Below, in pieces: positions 62,878 to 64,000 of a stretch of 64,000 bases of DNA. Made by a program: the position numbers and the translations under genes. The notes beneath the pieces were generated by a model. It did not search any database. It had not been told where the DNA came from and was given only the letters and a program-made list of their open reading frames with translations. This DNA is from Gammaproteobacteria bacterium (lineage in GTDB: Bacteria; Pseudomonadota; Gammaproteobacteria; Pseudomonadales; Azotimanducaceae): positions 62,001 through 126,000 of the forward strand of contig JAUIAV010000012.1 in assembly GCA_030425195.1 (NCBI GenBank), written 5' to 3'. The first letter of the stretch is position 1; each line of letters opens with the position of its first letter.

Positions 62878-63814
62878 TCCGGAAGACGGTCTGAAAATCG
62901 GCGTCACGCCCTGGGACTTCTCCGGCTTCGATGCCCGATCTCTGTCCGAACAGGCGGCGAGGGCGGAGGCGCTGGGTTACGAGTCGTTCTGGCTGCCGGA
63001 AAGTCACTTCAACGCCAACGCCATTCCCGATCCGCTCATGCTGCTTGCGGCCGTTGCCGCGGCCACTGACCGGATACGGCTCGCGACGACCTCTTATCTG
63101 CTGCCGTTCCGTAACCCTTTCCTCGCCGCCGAGCAGGTGGCCGTGCTGGATCGGCTGTCCAGCGGCCGGGTTACCCTGGGCGTGGGCCGCGGTTTTGCGC
63201 CGACCATGCTGAAGGCCTTTGAAGTGGTGCCGAGCGAGAAACGCAGGATGTTCGAGCGCTGCCTCACCGTGATGCAGGCGGCCTGGAGCGGGGCGCCGGT
63301 GCAGGTCGGAGACGGCGAGGATGAGCAGGTCGTCCTCGATCCGCTGCCGGTGCAGAAACCGCATCCGCCGTTGTGGGTGGCCGCCTTCGGACCCAAGGCC
63401 CTGGCACAGGCAGGCCGGCTCGGATTGCCCTATCTGGCCTCTCCGATGGAAACCATGGTACGTCTGGCGGACAACTATGCCCGCCATGCACAGGCGGCGG
63501 CGGAAGCCGGGCACGGGAATATCGACACGGTCCCGGTGATGCGGACGGTTTTTCTCACCCGGAACCGGCGCCAGGGCGAAGCCATCCGTGCCCGGGTGCA
63601 CGATCAGGCCCGGCAGACCGGACGGCTCAGCGACGATGCGAAGGTGGACGACTGGACCATCATCGGCGATCCGGGGCTGGTCGCGGACCGGGTGGCCGAG
63701 TACCGTGAGCGGCTGAACCTGAGCCACCTGATCGTTACCCGGTTGAGAATCACCGGTGTCGATCGCGCCGATGTGGAAGCCTCCATGGCGGGGCTCGCGG
63801 AGCTCATCGGCTGA
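62861..63814 (+). CDS. Luciferase-like (LLM class) flavin-dependent oxidoreductase
   Basis: A 317-residue TIM-barrel oxidoreductase using FMN or F420. ARAEALGYESFWLPESHF, IRLATTSYLLPFRNPFLAAEQVAVLDRLSSGRVTLGVGRGF and PLWVAAFGPKAL are the standard blocks. It oxidises or reduces a small substrate. It starts at TTG 62861, or GTG 62867; both lie inside the previous gene, overlapping it by up to 17 bases. The substrate is unknown. Confidence 0.87.
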   Translation: MPVPPDPEDGLKIGVTPWDFSGFDARSLSEQAARAEALGYESFWLPESHFNANAIPDPLMLLAAVAAATDRIRLATTSYLLPFRNPFLAAEQVAVLDRLSSGRVTLGVGRGFAPTMLKAFEVVPSEKRRMFERCLTVMQAAWSGAPVQVGDGEDEQVVLDPLPVQKPHPPLWVAAFGPKALAQAGRLGLPYLASPMETMVRLADNYARHAQAAAEAGHGNIDTVPVMRTVFLTRNRRQGEAIRARVHDQARQTGRLSDDAKVDDWTIIGDPGLVADRVAEYRERLNLSHLIVTRLRITGVDRADVEASMAGLAELIG

Positions 63815-63843
63815 GCCATTCGTTATTCACGCAGGAGGATTCA

Positions 63844-64000
63844 GTGACCTATCGAGTACTTTGGCCAATGATGCGCTGGCCGGAAGGGCGGGAGATCGAG
63901 CTCGCCAGCATGGGCGGGATCGGTCAGGCGGAGTTCTGCAATGCCTTTTCGGAGGTGACGGACGAGCAGTGGGCGAACTGCGATGCCATCGTCTGCGCAC
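63844..64000 (+). CDS. Probable D-2-hydroxyacid dehydrogenase-like protein (cut by window edge)
   Basis: A GTG start with AGGAGG upstream opens a frame that runs out of the window after 52 residues. The visible part begins TYRVLWPMMRWPEGREIELASMGG and ends FSEVTDEQWANCDAIVC. The late segment resembles the first domain of CtBP-like D-isomer 2-hydroxyacid dehydrogenases, where a residue patch of this kind precedes the NAD domain. Too little is present to be sure. Confidence 0.55.
   Translation, partial: MTYRVLWPMMRWPEGREIELASMGGIGQAEFCNAFSEVTDEQWANCDAIVCA

Overview
The window is one stretch of bacterial chromosome, densely coded and GC-rich except for one island. I see no rRNA, tRNA, CRISPR array, transposase, integrase or phage gene. 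The gene set (TRAP transporter, split PntAA/PntAB/PntB transhydrogenase, DegQ-type protease, Tat and Sec signal peptides, LytTR two-component pair, CaiB/BaiF CoA-transferase, form II CoxSLM-type hydroxylase, DUF2339/DUF3999 pair) fits a heterotrophic proteobacterium, most likely a gammaproteobacterium. I cannot name genus or species.

Layout. 1-8.2 kb: amidase (cut by the window edge), zinc-free reductase, an operon of MATE exporter, quinone oxidoreductase and CoA-transferase, then a beta-lactamase-fold esterase and an amidohydrolase. 8.2-16.5 kb: an AT-richer accessory island with two divergent operons. One, leftward, encodes an unknown protein and a six-TM histidine kinase resembling the quorum-sensing receptor CqsS. 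The other, rightward, encodes a six-TM class III nucleotide cyclase, a tandem-PilZ protein fused to a FeeM/AHL-synthase-like GNAT domain, an RND/MMPL-type exporter and a SAM methyltransferase. 16.5-26.3 kb: RidA, an IMPase-family phosphatase, a candidate sigma-54-driven small RNA with a very strong terminator, an alpha/beta hydrolase-OsmC fusion, a hotdog/PurN/GNAT operon, a pair of ArsA-like ATPases and a TRAP transporter. 26.5-32.4 kb: pntAA-pntAB-pntB, an APH-fold kinase, a GPH-type transporter and a GNAT. 32.5-40.7 kb: DUF2339/DUF3999 pair and a compact chain of HAD, HAD, GNAT, VOC, PNPOx-like and PhzF enzymes. 40.7-46.0 kb: a leftward operon DUF2141, carotenoid oxygenase, LytS-type kinase, LytTR regulator, sulfatase. 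46.1-54.7 kb: Bax-like glucosaminidase, MarR regulator divergent from coxG-coxS-coxL-coxM, PI-PLC and M20 peptidase. 54.7-64 kb: SRPBCC protein, PLP lyase and hydrolase, rhodanese, MFS transporter, DegQ, alcohol dehydrogenase, FolK, a putative exported zinc-hydrolase-fold protein, a luciferase-like oxidoreductase, and the start of a probable 2-hydroxyacid dehydrogenase.

The most interesting part is 8.2-16.5 kb plus the small RNA at about 17.96-18.06 kb. Read together they look like a self-contained chemical-signalling module: a candidate acyl-signal synthase gated by c-di-GMP, a methyltransferase to modify the product, an exporter, and two membrane sensors (a CqsS-like kinase and a cyclase). 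The small RNA carries the same C-rich heptamer in two hairpin loops. That heptamer is an exact complement to ribosome-binding sites of the acyltransferase, the exporter and the distant sulfatase. Linking kinase, sigma-54 and small RNA is by analogy with Vibrio CqsS-LuxO-Qrr. It is inference, not something the sequence proves.
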